64,000 nucleotides of DNA from Marinobacter litoralis (GTDB taxonomy: Bacteria; Pseudomonadota; Gammaproteobacteria; Pseudomonadales; Oleiphilaceae): assembly GCF_016427555.1 (NCBI RefSeq), contig NZ_JAELVS010000008.1:1-64000 (forward strand), written 5' to 3'. This document shows positions 63,163 through 64,000 of this stretch, one piece after another. Made by a program: the position numbers and the translations under genes. A model generated the notes under the pieces. That model was given only the letters and a program-made list of their open reading frames with translations, did not search any database and was not told the origin of the DNA. Every line of letters starts with the position of its first letter. Positions within the stretch are counted from its first letter, which is position 1.

Positions 63163-64000
63163 TTATCCTTCTGAGAAAGTATAAGGTTCCTTGGAGATCC
63201 TGTTCTTTTGGCCGGTATCCCTGTGAACCGTTCGGACCTCACCTTCCGGATTACGAAACACCGTGCTGACCATATTTACGACACGATTATCGTAAGTAAT
63301 CCGTGAAACAACTTCAAAAAACCGGGTTTGCAGCGTCAAGCCGTTTCGCTTCAACCCCAGCCCCGAGAATTCGGGTAGAGCCAGAAAGTCCTGAAGATCC
63401 TCGAACCGCTCCTCTTCCCTCTTGGCGATGATTGCTTCTGCCTCAGCGTCGTTAAGCTCGCTGTGAAGAGACATCAGCACCGGCGCAGTAGCGCTGTTAA
63501 CGTTGATACCAATGCCACTCACCGGCAGCGCCGTTACATGAGGGCGGAGCGCGACATAGATTTCTTCTGTCATACCCTCAATCAATCTTAGTTCAGTAAC
63601 CGAGACAAATGGCTGGTTTGCGGCTCTGAAACCGGGATCGGCCATTAAATACTGACCATCTTCAGCGCCATAGGCGCTTGCAGTCTGATCGTTGGCATCG
63701 ATCCAGTCGATCAGTGTGTCTACATTCAAACCGTTGATGCCCAGCGCCATTAACAGGCGGGATACCCGGTCTTTGGTCAGTGGGTCCACTGCACCGCTTT
63801 CGGTGATCAGATCGTTGAGATTGATACGGCCACCGAGATCGTCAATTTGAACTTCAACAACACCGTTTTCATCAAGGGGTAAAACCGCCGCGTGCATGGC
63901 CCAGAATTCGTCCGGGCTATCCACCATGGTGCCGTCTTCTTTATCTTCTTCGAAGTCGCGGATGAGTATTCTCTTGGCAAATTCCTCAGCTCCCAAGGCT
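63163..64000 (-). CDS. gspK: Type II secretion pseudopilin GspK, 5' end outside window
   Basis: The visible 279 codons are the C-terminal bulk of the minor pseudopilin GspK: LGAEEFAKRILIRDFEEDKE, VEVQIDDLGGRINLNDLI, two helix-hairpin-helix-like segments and the ending KNRISKEPYTFSEG. The frame continues past base 64000, so the prepilin signal and start codon are missing here; the TTG at 63996 is internal. It caps the pseudopilus tip and heads the visible gspK-gspL-gspM order. Confidence 0.9.
   Translation of the reverse strand, partial: ALGAEEFAKRILIRDFEEDKEDGTMVDSPDEFWAMHAAVLPLDENGVVEVQIDDLGGRINLNDLITESGAVDPLTKDRVSRLLMALGINGLNVDTLIDWIDANDQTASAYGAEDGQYLMADPGFRAANQPFVSVTELRLIEGMTEEIYVALRPHVTALPVSGIGINVNSATAPVLMSLHSELNDAEAEAIIAKREEERFEDLQDFLALPEFSGLGLKRNGLTLQTRFFEVVSRITYDNRVVNMVSTVFRNPEGEVRTVHRDTGQKNRISKEPYTFSEG

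Overview
The window is typical gammaproteobacterial chromosome, most like Marinobacter or a close marine relative. That is an inference from the gene set (Tad pilus, LapA/BapA-like RTX adhesin, CysTWA sulfate importer, quinone-linked malate dehydrogenase, CcoG, type II secretion); no rRNA or other taxonomic marker is present. Coding density is high and there is no tRNA, rRNA or CRISPR array. Bases 1-34 are a pure C run, probably an artefact. LAYOUT: 176-1673, an EamA transporter facing mntP, which has a yybP-ykoY manganese riboswitch leader. 1961-4289, a rightward group of a TTHB210-like secreted protein, a cupredoxin, an ECF sigma factor and a DUF1499 lipoprotein. 4458-15054, leftward, a degenerate HD-GYP response regulator and a type I secretion system (TolC, split and damaged ABC exporter, HlyD adaptor) with its 1456-residue RTX adhesin. 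15234-24210, leftward, a Tad pilus locus with two unusual pilin-like proteins. 24460-26114, an IS1182-type element with a one-base transposase frameshift, inserted in and duplicating a terminator hairpin. 26143-33866, leftward, a signalling cluster: PhnD-like binding protein, hybrid kinase, NtrC/LuxO-type sigma54 activator and REC-GGDEF-EAL protein. 34137-37166, a divergent GAF-CHASE-PAS hybrid kinase. 37282-47943, housekeeping and metabolic genes (selO, a lone tyrosine recombinase, ccoG, a MocR-type regulator, mqo, a lipoprotein, an alcohol dehydrogenase, fabH). 48055-51919, the sulfate importer sbp-cysT-cysW-cysA. 52042-59926, a flavin monooxygenase, an SBF-like transporter, a J-domain-like protein, and a TonB receptor, binding protein and degenerate kinase set. 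59919-64000, gor and gspM-gspL-gspK (gspK cut by the window edge). MAIN OBSERVATION: eight promoters between 5.7 and 34.1 kb carry sigma54-type -24/-12 elements with GG and the -13 G correctly spaced, six with GC at -12. Each has, about 65-110 bp upstream of -24, one to three copies of an imperfect palindrome TTTGC-N5-GCAAA with an AT-rich spacer. They precede the HD-GYP-like regulator, the type I exporter operon, the adhesin, the Tad secretin operon, the Tad pilin, the EAL protein, the binding protein-kinase-activator operon, and the divergent CHASE kinase. The only sigma54 activator in the window (28413-29876) is the obvious candidate to bind this site. The region therefore looks like one self-contained surface-attachment regulon in which a periplasmic binding protein and hybrid kinases control sigma54 transcription of an adhesin, a pilus and cyclic-di-GMP proteins. 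Its exporter ATPase appears broken in this sequence.
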